From positions 66,542,506 through 66,606,505 of the forward strand of contig NC_088794.1 in assembly GCF_011386835.1 (NCBI RefSeq): DNA of 64,000 bases, read 5' to 3'. Each line of letters opens with the position of its first letter. Positions within the stretch are counted from its first letter, which is position 1. This DNA is from Chrysemys picta bellii. Its lineage: Eukaryota; Chordata; Testudines; Emydidae. Positions 30,961 to 43,080 of the stretch are shown here, in pieces. Made by a program: the position numbers and the translations under genes. The notes beneath the pieces were generated by a model. That model was not told the origin of the DNA. It made no database searches and saw only the letters and a list, made by a program, of their open reading frames with translations.

Positions 30961-33929
30961 AACATTCTCCTTTCTGGTTGCCATTTTTTGCATTTTTTTT
31001 GTTTGAGTAAAATTTCTTCATCAATTCTTGAGTTATGCAAATATGTAAATCACCTCCCTACCAAAGTTGGTAGAGCCACCCCATTCTATCCACGTTTTAT
31101 TGTTTATAAATTATTGTGAACCTTGAATGAAGTAAGATAATGGATCATGTCTGAAAATTCATGTGAGGGTGTATGTCAACTCATTCATGTAAAATTATCT
31201 ATATCAACATAACTATTTACATTAATTCTGAAAAAAAATATTAATTCTCACACATAAACAGTCTAATTCGTGCAATTCAGTTCTAGCAAAGTTTGATTCC
31301 AGTTGAAATTTTACCTGTGACAAGAGAAAAGGGTTTATTTATGGTTTTCAATTCTCCCAGATTGCTATTACATTAATCCACCTTAATTCACCCACCCCCC
31401 AAAAATTCTGAAAATGCTCATACTGATCTAAGTATTTCCTTCACCTTAAATTTCAACAGTAAATTTTATGAAAGGATCTATTGTGTGATGGAACTAAAAA
31501 TTCATACTGAGAATATATAGCTTGTCAGACTCTCTTTTTGTAGTTGGTTTGTTTGTTTTCAAAAGGCTTTTTTCCCCAGTAACAATACCACCAAATCTGT
31601 TCCCTAAATAAATATTTAATGGTATAAAAGTTGAGTACTCTGCTGCAGAACAACAAATTTTAAAATGCCAATCAATTCAGCCAGTTCTAAAAGGTTACTC
31701 ATCTGCAGTTTTAACATCATTTAAATATTTTCCATCAATGCAAAGAGTCAGCCATAAAAGGTCAACCTAAAAAGTCATTTAGTTACCTATTCTAATGCTT
31801 CCTAGATTCCTATAGTTCTTACTGTACAGCTGATACTGATATCTAACTTGAAAGAGTCCCTATTTTCTAGAAAAGCTGCTAAAATTTGATGTATGGGAAT
31901 CCATAATTTCTTTCAATCAGTCAACTCTGTCATTCCCAACTATGCCAAATTTGGGGTATGATAATCCCATAAATTAATATAGTAATCACTATTTCAGAAA
32001 TAAGATCAATAATAGGCACTAACTGCCTCAACAGATTTCTAATGGGAATTAAAACCTTTCACCTTTAGATTGCAGATTCTGATCAGTCCCAGTACATTAT
32101 AATGATCATGAGTCATTAGCTTCTGATGACTGGGAGCCATGACTTGAGATACAATATGATATTTCAATTGATGGATTCAGTCAAATTCCCAGCCGGTGGA
32201 CAGACATCCTGATTATAAAAGCCACCAGGCCTGTTTCTCCTCTCACTTGCACTGGTTTTACACTGGTGTAACCTCACTGATTTCAATTGAGTTATTCCTA
32301 ATTCACTCCAGTTGAGAGAAAAATTAGTTTTACCATCTCTGTCGCTAGTAAGTGGTGTGCTTGTTGGAAGACTCAGTATAGTGGTTAAGAATTGAATGAG
32401 TTTGAAGTTGACTTTTTCCCCACTTTAGATCGGGTTTGTGGCTAAGCTTCCACTCCCAACCTGTTCTTTTCTGCAGATAGAGACCTTCAATCTCCAGGGA
32501 TGCCAAACAGGCACTTTAATGAGCAAGAAGATTTGATTTAAAAAGAAAAACAGGTAAGTTCCCTAGCTGCCCAACAAGCTGTTAAATATGCCACGTTCAC
32601 AATTCCTTTGTTTCAATGACCTTTTGGAGCCCTCTCCAGTAATGGTAAAAGAGCATGTGTGCAGAGGAAAAATGAAGGCTATGAAGAGTTAGGGCTTTGA
32701 AAGGTCATTTATTGGTGGAATCACAAAAAACAAATGGCCAGACTTCCCATTATATGATCTAAAATCAGCTCCATGAAGTAAGTTTCCAAGCAAGCTTTCT
32801 GGACTCTTGACTTATACCCCATATGATTATTACAGCTTGCCCTTCACATTGTGATGAAAAGTAAAATTAGATGGAAAATTGTTTTATATATCACATATAA
32901 TCAAATTGCTGAGCCATTAAAACGAATTACACTCCAAGGATAAAGTTATGTGAAGTACTTCAGTTACAAGCAGAGTTGAGGGAAACTTCCATAAAGAAAC
33001 TTGAAAACAAATAGCTTCAGATTTCACTTTGAGTTCTGAAGAGGATGTAACTGCTTTTCCCCATCTCCACATCACCACCACCATAACAGGCCTTAGACTG
33101 CCCCCTTAAGTTGTAGTCATTTTCTTGTGGTGTCAGAGGAATTCTGCTGTCCTATGCCTTCATCTTCCTATCTCTATGGGAGTAATCATCTGGCCATTTC
33201 TCCTTCTCTTTGACTGGCTCACAACATAAGCCTGCTTCCCCAACATAGTTAAATAGTCTTTGGTGACATGACTGCCTTTTCATTCCCTCAACTCCCATTA
33301 AGCAGGAGTGGGACTGTATAGACTGCTGTTAGTCCTACTGCTGTTGACTACCTTTATCTCATTTTAGGTCCTGATGCACCCTGGAGTATATGTGTGAATA
33401 GGAACATCCCAGAGTAATATGTGAGAGATTGATGGGAGTTTTCCTGGAGCTTCCTGCAGTGAGGGGCTATTGTGATTGTATGACAATTCACCAATTTCAT
33501 TGCAGAGGGAATCAGTATCATTGGGTTTGGTGGGAGGCTCACCTGTAGCTTTCAAAGATTGATGAGAACCCAAAAACTCCAAGAAAACCATAGAGCTTGC
33601 AAATCTGGGTGACTTCCACCTGCCTGGTTAGGTTTGGCAGGTCAATGCAAACCAAAAACAGGGGGCTCCACAATCACAAATCAGATTGTTACCCTCAAAA
33701 TAAGATCATCGTATCACCTTGTTAGACTTTTTAAAAAATATTGTAGGGTTCTTTTGCTGACTTCTGATACAGAGGCTCACTCATCAAAGAGACAGATGGC
33801 CTAATTCTGATCTCACTTACATCAGTGTAAATTAACAATAACTCCACAGATGTCAGTTGAGCTACACAAATAAAAACTGGTATAAATAAGATCCAAAGAA
33901 AAGGAGGAGGAAAATACTGTAATTTGTCC
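30961..33929. other. Unassigned AT-rich sequence
   Basis: No recognised gene. It contains two weak copies of an old TTACACTGGTGTAA / AACTCC-type repeat, near 32247-32300 and 33798-33867. Otherwise nothing is recognisable. Confidence 0.45.
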
Positions 33930-34560
33930 CATGCTGAGTATGAACATTGGTCCCTCTAATCCAGTATTTTGTCTCCTGCAACAGACAATAACTGATGCTT
34001 CAGAGGAAGTTAAAACCCCTCATTAATACACCTTGTTAATCATGCCATACTGTATGTAGAGGACCTTTCCTTTCTTGACCCCTGTCATAACCAACTTATA
34101 CCCTGATGTGTGACATTTGTTTACACTCATCCTCAGCTTACAAAGCTCTAATTGTCATTAGTAGTCATAACATTATCTAGGTCTTTTAAAATCTACCATA
34201 GCAGTTGAGCCTATGACCTCCTGTGACAGTGAATTCTACAGGTTGACTACATGCTATTTGAACTAGTATATCTTTTTATTAGTGCTAAATTTATTGCTCT
34301 ATAATTTAATTGACCATCTCCTTGTTCAAGGCATAAGGTAAAAAAGGTAGATCTGAGCAGTTTTCATTATGTCCTCCATAATCAAATCCCCTCCAACCCA
34401 TTTCTTTAATTCCAAGACTAAATATTATAATTCCCACCTCTGTTTTTTATCATATGGAACCAAGTCTTGCCATATTTGATTTAAACATCTTCATTGCACT
34501 TTGCTGGAGTTTTTCAATCTTTGCTTCAGGATTATAGAGTAGCCTCTCTTGGCCTTACCT
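33930..34560 (-). repeat. Old CR1/L2-like LINE 3' remnant
   Basis: The plus strand contains CATTGGTCCCTCTAATCCAG and TATTTTGTCTCCTGCAACAG, then GTGACAGTGAATTCTACAGG and other segments resembling degraded CR1-group 3' sequence in minus orientation. No frame is preserved. Assignment rests on weak similarity of wording to the CR1 tail at 9201-9345. Confidence 0.4.
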
Positions 34561-35188
34561 AGACAGAAATACTCAGTGGACAATTTCTCACTGAAATCAC
34601 ACCTTGCAGCAGAAATGTGCTTTAGAAAAAATTATATTTCTAGTCCTTACGATTGCAGAGAAAACCTCAAATATATTAACCGAGTGTAACCCAAAGCAAT
34701 ATCCTCTGTCTGTTTCTGCAGGAAGACTGAAACTATAGCTCGGACAGGTGTGCCCTGCCTTTTCATCTCAGTCAGGGTTCTGAGAGCTCCACACTTCCAT
34801 TGTTGTGTAATTTGGCATTTTCCCAGTATGCCCCAAAATTCAGTATTTATGCCATGAAAGTCACCATTTTGCTGCAGTCAAGAGCCTGAATTTTTAGTTT
34901 TTGTCTGTCACTCTGCTTAGCTGTGGCATGTTTATAGCTGCCTGTGCAGCTTTGCCCATAAGGGGACAAGAGGGAAGCAGGGTTCTCCTGGCAAAGCTCC
35001 ACACCTCCTTCCACCATTATACACTCTATCCCCAGCACAGGTCTCTGAACTGCCCATTTTCCCCGGGAAAGTTTGTGACTAGTTTGTTTTGTGTGGCGAT
35101 ATCATCTTAACTCTGCATGTGTTTGTTTTCCAACATTTGCTATTGGTTTGGGGGTGGGGTAGGGAGTCTCTAACATTCTTGTGAGGGA
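34561..35188. other. Unassigned sequence
   Basis: No supported feature. Overlapping short frames on both strands at 34847-35110 have no motif. Confidence 0.4.
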
Positions 35189-35190
35189 TA

Positions 35191-35732
35191 CACCTCTACC
35201 CTGATAGAACGTGACCCGATATAACATGAATTCGGATATAATGCGGTAAAGCAACGGGGCCGCCCCAGGCCCTTTAAAGCGCCACCCGAGTCCCACTGCT
35301 TTACTGCGTTATATCCGAATTCGTGTGGAGCCCTGGGACCTTTAAATCACTGCCCGCGCCCAACTGCCGGAGCCCTGGGGCTCCAGCAGCCAGGCTTGAG
35401 CGGTGATTTAAAGGGCCAGAGGCTCTGGCCGCTGCGGAGAGCCCCAGGCCCTTTAAATCTCCGCGGGAGCCCAGCTGCCGGAGCTCTGGCAGCGCTTTAA
35501 AGGGCCCGGGGCTCCCTGCAGCTCCCTGCAGCGGCTGGAGCAGCCATCACACCATCGATGCTGTTGCAGGCTCCCTGCAGCGGCTGGAGCACCAGGCCCT
35601 TTAAATCACTGCCGGGAAAGCCGGTCCGGTCCGGCACGGAGTACCGGAACGAACCCGATATAAGGCGGTCTCACCTATAAGGCAGTGAGATTTTTTGGCT
35701 CCCGATGCCCGTGTTATATCAGGGTAGAGGTG
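35191..35732. mobile_element. TA-flanked inverted-repeat element, 542 bp, GC-rich
   Basis: The left end CACCTCTACCCTGATAGAAC and the reverse complement of the right end CACCTCTACCCTGATATAAC match at 19 of 20 bases. TA lies on both sides (35189-35190 and 35733-35734), fitting a Tc1/mariner-type TA target duplication. A second internal inverted pair, ATGAATTCGGATATAATGCG (near 35226) against CGTTATATCCGAATTC (near 35308), marks a nested palindrome. CCCTTTAAA recurs several times inside. A 27-base foreign insert with a flanking 22-bp duplication lies at 35521-35591. No coding capacity. Confidence 0.8.
35521..35591. repeat. 22-bp direct repeat flanking a 27-base insert
   Basis: GCTCCCTGCAGCGGCTGGAG plus CA occurs at 35521-35542 and again at 35570-35591. 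Between them lie 27 bases (35543-35569). With the first three bases of the second repeat, these match 29 of 30 bases at 38244-38273 inside the transposase-like gene. Confidence 0.9.
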
Positions 35733-35734
35733 TA

Positions 35735-37286
35735 TGTACGGAGACCTTACCTTCCACATTACCAGCATTGAGATCGGGTGTTTAAATGTTCGAATTCATG
35801 AAGTCATGATGACCAAAGGGCAGTACAGTCTGGCTGTAGCCTTGATGAAATTTGTCTGGTGAATGACTTTTTAAGGTGAAGCAACCAAAGTTGGACCCAG
35901 ACATCAACTGAGGAAATGCTATTATTTTATAAAAAAATACACTATGATGCTGCTGTCCCTTTTTCAGTATAGTTCTACATCCTCTTCACTTTCTTTAAAG
36001 GAAAGCAGGAAGCCAGGACTAAGATGACAAAAGCTCACTTTTTAAGAAGTTATCTATTTGTTATAGTCTTTCTTAATTTTCAATACATTACTTTTAAACT
36101 CAAAAGCTTTATTGTTCAGGTGCATTGTACAGAGTCAGCCTGACTCCCATATAAGTGCCATTCCCAGCTATTTTTTCTTGGTTACTTGTGCCAGTATTGT
36201 GCACAAAAGGAGATAACACAGAGTCCCTCATTTGGAAAGAGCATCACATGCATACTCCATATGAAAACAAGGGCAGGAATCTTAGTGACAATAGAATAGA
36301 GAGATTTTCTTAATTTTACACCACAAAAACATCAAAAAACTTCAACTTTGAGAACAAGCTTAATGGACTAAGAAAAGCCTAAAAAGTATTTCTGATTTAT
36401 ATAATATTTTTTCTTTCTACTTCCTTAAAGAGAAAAATGAATGGTATTGACCTATCTTCAAATCAGTGGCTGAAAAAAACCACATATATAATATCTCCAA
36501 TTAGTGTTTCGCTTGTCTGTCATGGGAGCACCATTATAGTATGTATGGTAAATGGTATTAAACAGCTGAACCAATATGGATACTATTTTCAAGGTAATTA
36601 TGCTAGCAGTTGGTAGATCACATTACTAATGCTCACGCTCAACATATTGAGAGTAACGGAAATAAATATGTGCAACAAAAGTTGAGTGTGCAAGGTAATA
36701 GGTCTTTAAAAAAGTAACTGCAGGCCATTGAGTGGATGTATTAGCTTGCACACTTTCAAACAAGGAATTTTTGAACAGTTTAAGATACAAGAAAGACAAA
36801 ACAATAAATAGATTCTATTTTATATACACACAATCAACATCTATTGACTTATAAATACATTTGCATGGATGGTTGCAAAATTTGTGTCTCTTTGAATGAA
36901 TGATCTCTTGCTGCCTATCATTAGTTAACACTGGTCTACACTTTTTGAGAAGTCGTCTGCTTCAGAGATAAAATGTGCTATTTATTATGTATTTTGATGT
37001 GCTGAATTCAAATATAACAATTAAAAAACAACCTTGAAATCACCACAAAGCTGTTGTTTCTAAGATATTTAAGTTTTTACATTTTATGTCTATGTATATT
37101 GTGTAGATAGTAGAGTTTTAATCATAAATTGTAAACCTAGGTCTTTTCATGTGTTTATGGTTGCTTTACATGATAATATTTCACTTGTTCTGTTTATGTA
37201 ACCCTTTAAAATTCAGCAAAGGGGTTATATAAATAAAATTGATTATGAAACAAAAGGCAAAAAACTATTATGTACATAGTTTAGTC
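35735..37286. other. Unassigned AT-rich sequence, probably including the 3' flank of the next gene's element
   Basis: No frame with motifs. From about 36930 (ACTGGTCTACACTTTTTGAG) to 37286 the sequence may belong to the element carrying the gene at 37.3-39.0 kb, but no matching inverted end was found on its other side. Confidence 0.4.
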
Positions 37287-38980
37287 CTATTCAGTGTCTA
37301 CTCGACGCTTCTTGGCTTGTCTCTTGTCATTAAATGGAGCATCTCTTGTCACTGTCCAGCAATAGTCTGCAAGCATTGATGGGCTCCATTTGCCCTGATA
37401 GCGTTTCTCCATTGTTGCAATGTCCTGGTGAAATCGTTCGCCGTGCTTGTCGCTCACTGCTCCGCAGTTTGGGGTGGAAAAAAATCTAGATGAGAGTGCA
37501 AAAAATGTATCTTTAGTGACATGTTGCAACCAAGGCTTTTGTGTGCCTTGAGGAGGTTTTCTACCAACAACCTGTAGTTGTCTGCCTTGTTGTTTCTGAG
37601 AAAATTTATTGCCACCAACTGGAAGGCTTTCCATGCTGTCTTTTCCTTGCCACGCAGTGCATGGTCAAATGCATCAACTCGAAGAAGTTCACGAATCTGA
37701 GGACCAACAAAGACACCTTCCTTTATCTTAGCTTCACTTAACCTTGGAAATTTTCCATGGAGGTACTTGAAAGCTGCTTGTCTTTTGTCAATTGCCTTGA
37801 CAAAGTTCTTCATCAGACCCAGATTGATGTGGAAGGGTGGTAACAAAATCTTCCTTAATTCAACACGTGGTGGATGCTGAACACTTTTCCTCCCAGGCTC
37901 CAATGACTGTCGGAGTGGCCAATCTTTCTTGATGTAGTGGGAATCTCTTGCACGACTATCCCATTCGCAGAGAAAACAGCAGTACTTTGTGTATCCAGTC
38001 TGCAGACCAAGCAAGAGAGCAAAAACCTTCAAATCGCCACAAAGCTGCCACTGATGTTGATCATAGTTTATGCACCTCAAAAGTTGTTTCATGTTGTCAT
38101 AGGTTTCCTTCATATGGACTGCATGACCAACTGGAATTGATGGCAAAACATTGCCATTATGCAGTAAAACAGCTTTAAGACTCGTCTTCGATGAATCAAT
38201 GAACAGTCTCCACTCATCTGGATCGTGAACGATGTTGAGGGCTGCCATCACACCATCGATGTTGTTGCAGGCTACAAGATCACCTTCCATGAAGAAGAAT
38301 GGGACAAGATCCTTTTGACAGTCACGGAACATGGAAACCCTAACATCACCTGCCAGGAGATTCCACTGCTGTAGTCTGGAGCCCAACAGCTCTGCCTTAC
38401 TCTTGGGTAGTTCCAAATCCCTGACAAGGTCATTCAGTTCACCTTGTGTTCTGAGGTGTGGTTCAGAGGAGGAGGATGGGAGAAAATGTGGGTCCTGTGA
38501 CATTGATGGTTCAGGACCAGAAGTTTCATCCTCTTCCTCTTCCTCGTCTGACTCAAGTGAGAATGATTCTGGTGCATCAGGAACCGGCAGTCCTTCTCCG
38601 TGGGGTACTGGGCGTATAGCTGATGGAATGTTTGGATAATGCACAGTCCACTTTTTCTTCTTTGACACACCCTTCCCAACTGGAGGCACTATGCAGAAGT
38701 AACAATTGCTGGTATGATCTGTTGGCTCTCTCCAAATCATTGGCACTGCAAAAGGCATAGATTTCCTTTTCCTGTTCAACCTCTGGTGAAGATTTGTTGC
38801 ACAAGTGTTGCAGCATATGTGTGGAGCCCACCTCTTGTCCTGATCTCCAATTTTGCAGCCAAAATAAAGGTGATAGGCTTTCTTAACTATAGTGGTCATA
38901 CTGCGCTTTTGTGATGCAAAAGTCACTTCACCACAAACATAGCAGAAGTTATCTGCACTGTTCACACAAGTACGAGGCAT
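37287..38980 (-). pseudogene. Transposase-like element protein with Cys-rich N-terminus, one frameshift
   Basis: A 508-codon frame starts at 38980 (MPRTCVNSADNFCYVCGEVT) and continues after one extra base near 37470 (C run in CCACCCC) as NCGAVSDKHGERFHQDIATM to 37287, about 564 codons in all. Visible parts: paired cysteines C13/C16, C56/C57/C60 and C93/C96 (probable zinc-binding module), an acidic Glu/Ser linker (about 140-180), then a conserved core with FIDSSKTSLKAVLLHNG (D262), CGDLKVFALLLG (D316), YCCFLCEWDSRARDSHY and, after the shift, GERFHQD. Those acidic positions suggest an RNase H-like DDE/D fold; this is inference. The family is common and multi-copy in arthropod, fish and reptile genomes, as I recall, and is usually left uncharacterised; I cannot name its superfamily. 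Coding is otherwise remarkably intact for the region. Confidence 0.75.
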
Positions 38981-39410
38981 CTCTGCTCACTTTGGCTAAA
39001 CAGAAATGTGTCCCTTTGCAAAATCAAACACTGACAAATAAGAGAGCACGACACTGTATGATTTCTAGAGCTGATATAGGGCAATTTGTTCAGCAGAGTG
39101 ATGTAAGCTTCATTATGATTGCATCATCCATGACTTCTAGGAATAACATGATGCAATTCATATCACGTATGACGCAATACCAGCTTCAGATTGCATCATT
39201 CATTGTTTTACCTAAAAAGCAAGTACTGTCCAAACCCAGTCATAGATTTATTCATAGATCCAGTCAAAGATGTATTTTAGTCATTTCTGGTTTAAATTGA
39301 GATCCCTTCCCTTTATAATTCACTTATCCTCCGCCATTCCCAAGTCAAGGGTCGTATATACTGACCCAATAGCATATCTTGAAAACTAGAGCCAATCAAC
39401 AATTTTAAGC
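38981..39410. other. 5' flank of the 37-39 kb element gene
   Basis: Non-coding sequence upstream of the minus-strand start codon. It contains the motif cluster listed separately and probably belongs to the same element, but I could not find its end. Confidence 0.45.
39099..39199. promoter_or_regulatory. Cluster of five CARE/AARE-like motifs
   Basis: Within 101 bases lie TGATGTAAG (39099-39107), ATTGCATCAT (39118-39127), ATGATGCAAT (39148-39157), ATGACGCAAT (39169-39178) and ATTGCATCAT (39190-39199). Three are exactly TGATGCAAT or its complement, which fits the C/EBP-ATF response element consensus TGATGxAAx and contains the ATTGCATCA core known from ATF4-responsive promoters. The cluster lies 119-219 bases upstream of the gene's start. 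It could equally be a binding array for the element's own protein. Confidence 0.6.
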
Positions 39411-40080
39411 ATCATTTTCATTCTCAGTGACCCAGAATTAGTAAAGTTTGACTACATTTATTTCAGAAGCATTTTGGCTGTAGAGCAGTGTAATTGGAAA
39501 TCATTTTCCATATTAACACCTATAGATCTGTAGTCTGACTCTGATCTCACGGTTCTATAAACCTGAGGTGACGCTGCTGGAAACAATGGATTCAGTGTAA
39601 AACAAATGTGACATCAGCAACTGCATATGTGATATAATTAAAAAAGGATTATGCCTCCAATGGGGAGTAAGCCGCAGGAGCTGATGATTTTTGCGACTTT
39701 TGCTTACATGCAAATGAGCGAAGAAGAAAAGAGATGTAAATAAATAAATAAAATAAGTTAGAGAGCCAAATTCCATCCTCTGAGACACCTGTACACTTCC
39801 TTTGACTTCAGTGAGGCTGTAGGAGTGTAAACAAGAAAAGAATTTGGACCTGCTGCCTAAGCATTTTCTGGTTTCCATTAAAGAGGCAATCCATTCACTA
39901 ACATTTACTCTTTAATTTTCAGCGTGGTTTTCAGATCTGGCAGCTTCTCTGTAAAATTTAAAAGAAACTTCTCCATGACCCAGGGCAACACCATAATGCA
40001 AATGAAAGTTATTCTCATTTGGAATGGAAAAAAAATGACATCTACATTTCCCTTTCTGCCATCTTCCTTAGCTTCATGAT
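39411..40080. other. Unassigned sequence
   Basis: No supported gene. Confidence 0.4.
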
Positions 40081-40179
40081 TACCTGTTCTGTTCATTCTC
40101 TTTGGGGCACCTGGCATTGGCCACCGTCAGAAGACAGGATACTGGGCTAGATGGTCCTTTGGCCATTCTTATGTTCTTA
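40081..40179 (+). mobile_element. CR1 3'-end fragment, plus orientation
   Basis: TACCTGTTCTGTTCATTCTC through GAAGACAGGATACTGGGC to the end ATTCTTATGTTCTTA is the reverse complement of the tail of the CR1 at 9201. It is a severely 5'-truncated insertion of the same CR1 group. Confidence 0.9.
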
Positions 40180-40349
40180 GTTGTTCGCACTGGAGAGGAT
40201 TTCTTACTCCCCATTTTTTAAAAATACAAAGCAATAATTGAGGCTAGTTTTGATCTGACCATTGTAAACCCCCTGATACTGAAGTCACTATAAGAGTGCA
40301 AAACCAATTTTAATGAGATCAGAATTAAAACAATTAAGAAACATAATAG
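40180..40349. other. Unassigned spacer
   Basis: Nothing recognised. Confidence 0.4.
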
Positions 40350-40418
40350 GTGAAATTCTAACCCCAATTGAAGTCAATGGCAGTTTTGCTATTGACATCA
40401 ATGGGGCCAGGATTTCAC
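40350..40418. repeat. 69-bp palindromic short repeat, copy 2
   Basis: It begins GTGAAATTCTAACCCC and ends GGGGCCAGGATTTCAC, with GAAGTCAATGG facing TTGACATCAATGG. Same length and order as 1134-1202. Confidence 0.65.
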
Positions 40419-42390
40419 TCAATGAACCTGATCAATAAAGATTAAAACACAAAAGTCAACAACTCTAAGGCTGCAAACTTTGCTGAACAGAATAAGATAG
40501 GGCTTTTTCTGAATTCAAATTTTATATAATAAAACTGATCTGAGTGAATGCCATTCATCTTTATTCATATTCTCTTAATGTCTTAAAGAAATTCTAAATT
40601 ACATCATAATAAAAGTTTTATATGCATAATATTTTATCCCTACTTTGAAATATTTCATTGCTATTTCTTTCCATTTCATTGTAAATTTTTATGACAAATA
40701 TTTATTTTCTTGGAGATTTCCATTCATCTATTAAAATATTTTAACTCCATGTGAATAATAATAAAAACCTACACGTTGTTTTTCTTTATATCTAACACAG
40801 GCGAGAAGTTACTGGCCATACATAATTTGAGTTCAATATTGATGATATAAATACTTTATAGGACAGAGTACTATGATGCAAATTTTGTGCTGGCATAATA
40901 CTCCAGCATGTTTCTCTAGACCACTAATTAGAATTTATGAAAATGATACAAAATTGAAAAATGTTATCATGTGTAATATTAAGTGTACCACGTTTGCAAG
41001 AATAATATATGCTGTAAGAGTGGAAGAAGGAGGGACTTCAAAATGCAGTATAATCCAAAAAATGTAACAGTGTAAATTATTTACAAGGCCTGATTTTCCT
41101 GTCACTTATTTTGGTGTAAATAAGGAATAACTCCACTAATGTAAGTGCAGTTGCAGAGAAGTAAAAATAGTATGAGAGATCAGAATCTGGTCCACACTGT
41201 TCAGTTTTCAAATATAAGCACATCATGTGCATGGATATAACAGGTATAACTTTGAGCATTATATGATGAGATGGACTTGAAGAGAAACATCAAATATAAC
41301 ATTTCCTTCAATCTCAGTTGTGTGTCTGGAGAATTTTCAGATTCAGATCCCAGATCCAAACCTTATGTTATGGCCGTTATTCCAGGATAGATCCAAAATT
41401 AGAAGAGGGCTATTTTTTGATCCACTTTGGAGATGAAGCCACTTGGAAGAAATCTCAGTAGAACAGCAAGCACTGTGAGATTTCCATCATTTTAAACCAA
41501 AATGTCACAGGAACTGCTCAGGGGATTTTAATTATGTTTTATCTAACAAGCTACTCAACGTCTGTTTCATCTTTCAACACAAACTTCAAGCCCTCCCCAA
41601 AATCTAATCCAGATTCCTATTGGTCTATCTTTAATTAAGTAATGATGCTCTAAAGAACGCTGGACATTAGGCTTCATATCACTTCAAGAGAGCTAGACAT
41701 TTTCTTTTCTGCACTTTGGAAAAGAAAAAATGTCATATGCTCTTGAATTTCACTACATGACAAGTTAAGGGTTATTACAGTGAAAGCACAGTGTTGGATG
41801 TGGTTATTAATTGGATGCTTGTCAGTTGGAAGGTGACAAACTTTACATTTTGAAGCTAAGAAACTAAGTCTTTCTGAAGGAAAATGAGTAATTAATCACA
41901 TTATCTTTCATCACTTGGACAAGGAAAGAGCAGAGTTCAGAGTAAAGAAGGCTGGAAAATAGTAATGAAGTTCATTCTGAGTTAATGATATACAGCATGT
42001 GTAATAACCCAGATTTAGAATATAAATATAATTGTGCTTTAGTTTATTGCCTCTACTGTCTATCAAATTCACATAATTTATTAGGGAGTACATGGTAGGA
42101 ATCTCTCTGCCTACTAAAAAAAAATTAAGCCAATTACCTAGAGTATACAGAATTCTACTAGCTATACTTTGATAGAACAATTGCAAAGCACAATTTAATA
42201 TCACGTCACCAGATAAATTACAAGCACCTAGATTCAGGGAAGTAAAGAAATTTCCCTTCTACTATGTTGGTTTATTGGCCCAAATCCTCAGATGTGGCTA
42301 AGGAATACACTACACAGGTTAGGATGAGGAATTGCAAAAGTATCTTTAAGCCTCCTTTGAGCTTCCTTAAACTTGGCGGAACTGTGCCAT
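40419..42390. other. Unassigned AT-rich sequence
   Basis: No recognised gene. One weak copy of the TGGTGTAAAT / AATAACTCCAC old repeat lies at 41087-41155. Confidence 0.45.
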
Positions 42391-42664
42391 GAGTCCAGGT
42401 CTACACTAAAGGTTTGGTCGACCCAACTACATTGCTCAGGGGTGTGAAAAATCCATCCCCCTGAGCAACGTAATTAAACCAACCTACCTCGCAGTGTAGA
42501 AAGTGCTTGGTCAACAAAAGAATTCTTCCACCGTTATAGCTACCACCTCTTAAGCTACCACCACTCCCATTGCTGTAGTGAATGGCTACACTAAAGCGCT
42601 ATTGTGGCTCAGCTGCAGTGCTGAAGCTGTCCTGCTGTAGCAGTTTAATGTAGACATAGCCTGA
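42391..42664. mobile_element. Harbinger-type MITE
   Basis: The left end is GAGTCCAGGTCTACACTAAA. The reverse complement of the right end is CAGGCTATGTCTACATTAAA. The shared GTCTACA(C/T)TAAA core matches the other Harbinger-type ends. The interior includes GGGGTGTGAAAAATCCATCC, like the element at 14.3-14.8 kb (GGAGTGTGAAAAATCCACAC), so the two are related. Confidence 0.8.
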
Positions 42665-43080
42665 GACAATCCATTGTCAAAAATTAGAGCAGCTGCTTTA
42701 AATGACACAGGTTGTCAACGGCCCTAAGAGGTCAGTGCAGAAAGCCTTGGCCACAGCACCCTACCTCCATTCCATCCCCAGAGTGACAGTCGTGGCTCTC
42801 CTTTTGCTGGGGTGATTCTACCATAGCTAGTTATGAAGGCTTTGTGCCAACAGTGTAGCAGAAGACAACTCCAATGCAGGTAGGAGTCTGGATCATTATC
42901 TGTTAAAATTTCTGTGGCAAAGTTAGAAGTTGAAAATTGCTTAGATGACAGTAGTGAAGAGCGAGCAGTAATGAAGATCAAGTCCCTCTAGTTGTCTGTT
43001 ATGTATCACAATAGGTATCATAGTTATATCACTATAGATATTTTATAACACAGGGCACATTGCCATAAAACTTCAGATCA
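42665..43080. other. Unassigned sequence
   Basis: No supported feature; possibly the 5' part of the LINE remnant that follows. Confidence 0.35.

Noticed and set aside
35191..35732. CpG island or gene promoter at 35.2-35.7 kb
   Set aside because: Clear terminal inverted repeats and TA flanks show it is a transposon.
36930..39410. GGTCTACACTTTTTGAG at 36936 as the left end of the element carrying the 37-39 kb gene
   Set aside because: No matching inverted copy was found in 39.0-39.5 kb, so the element's ends are left undefined.
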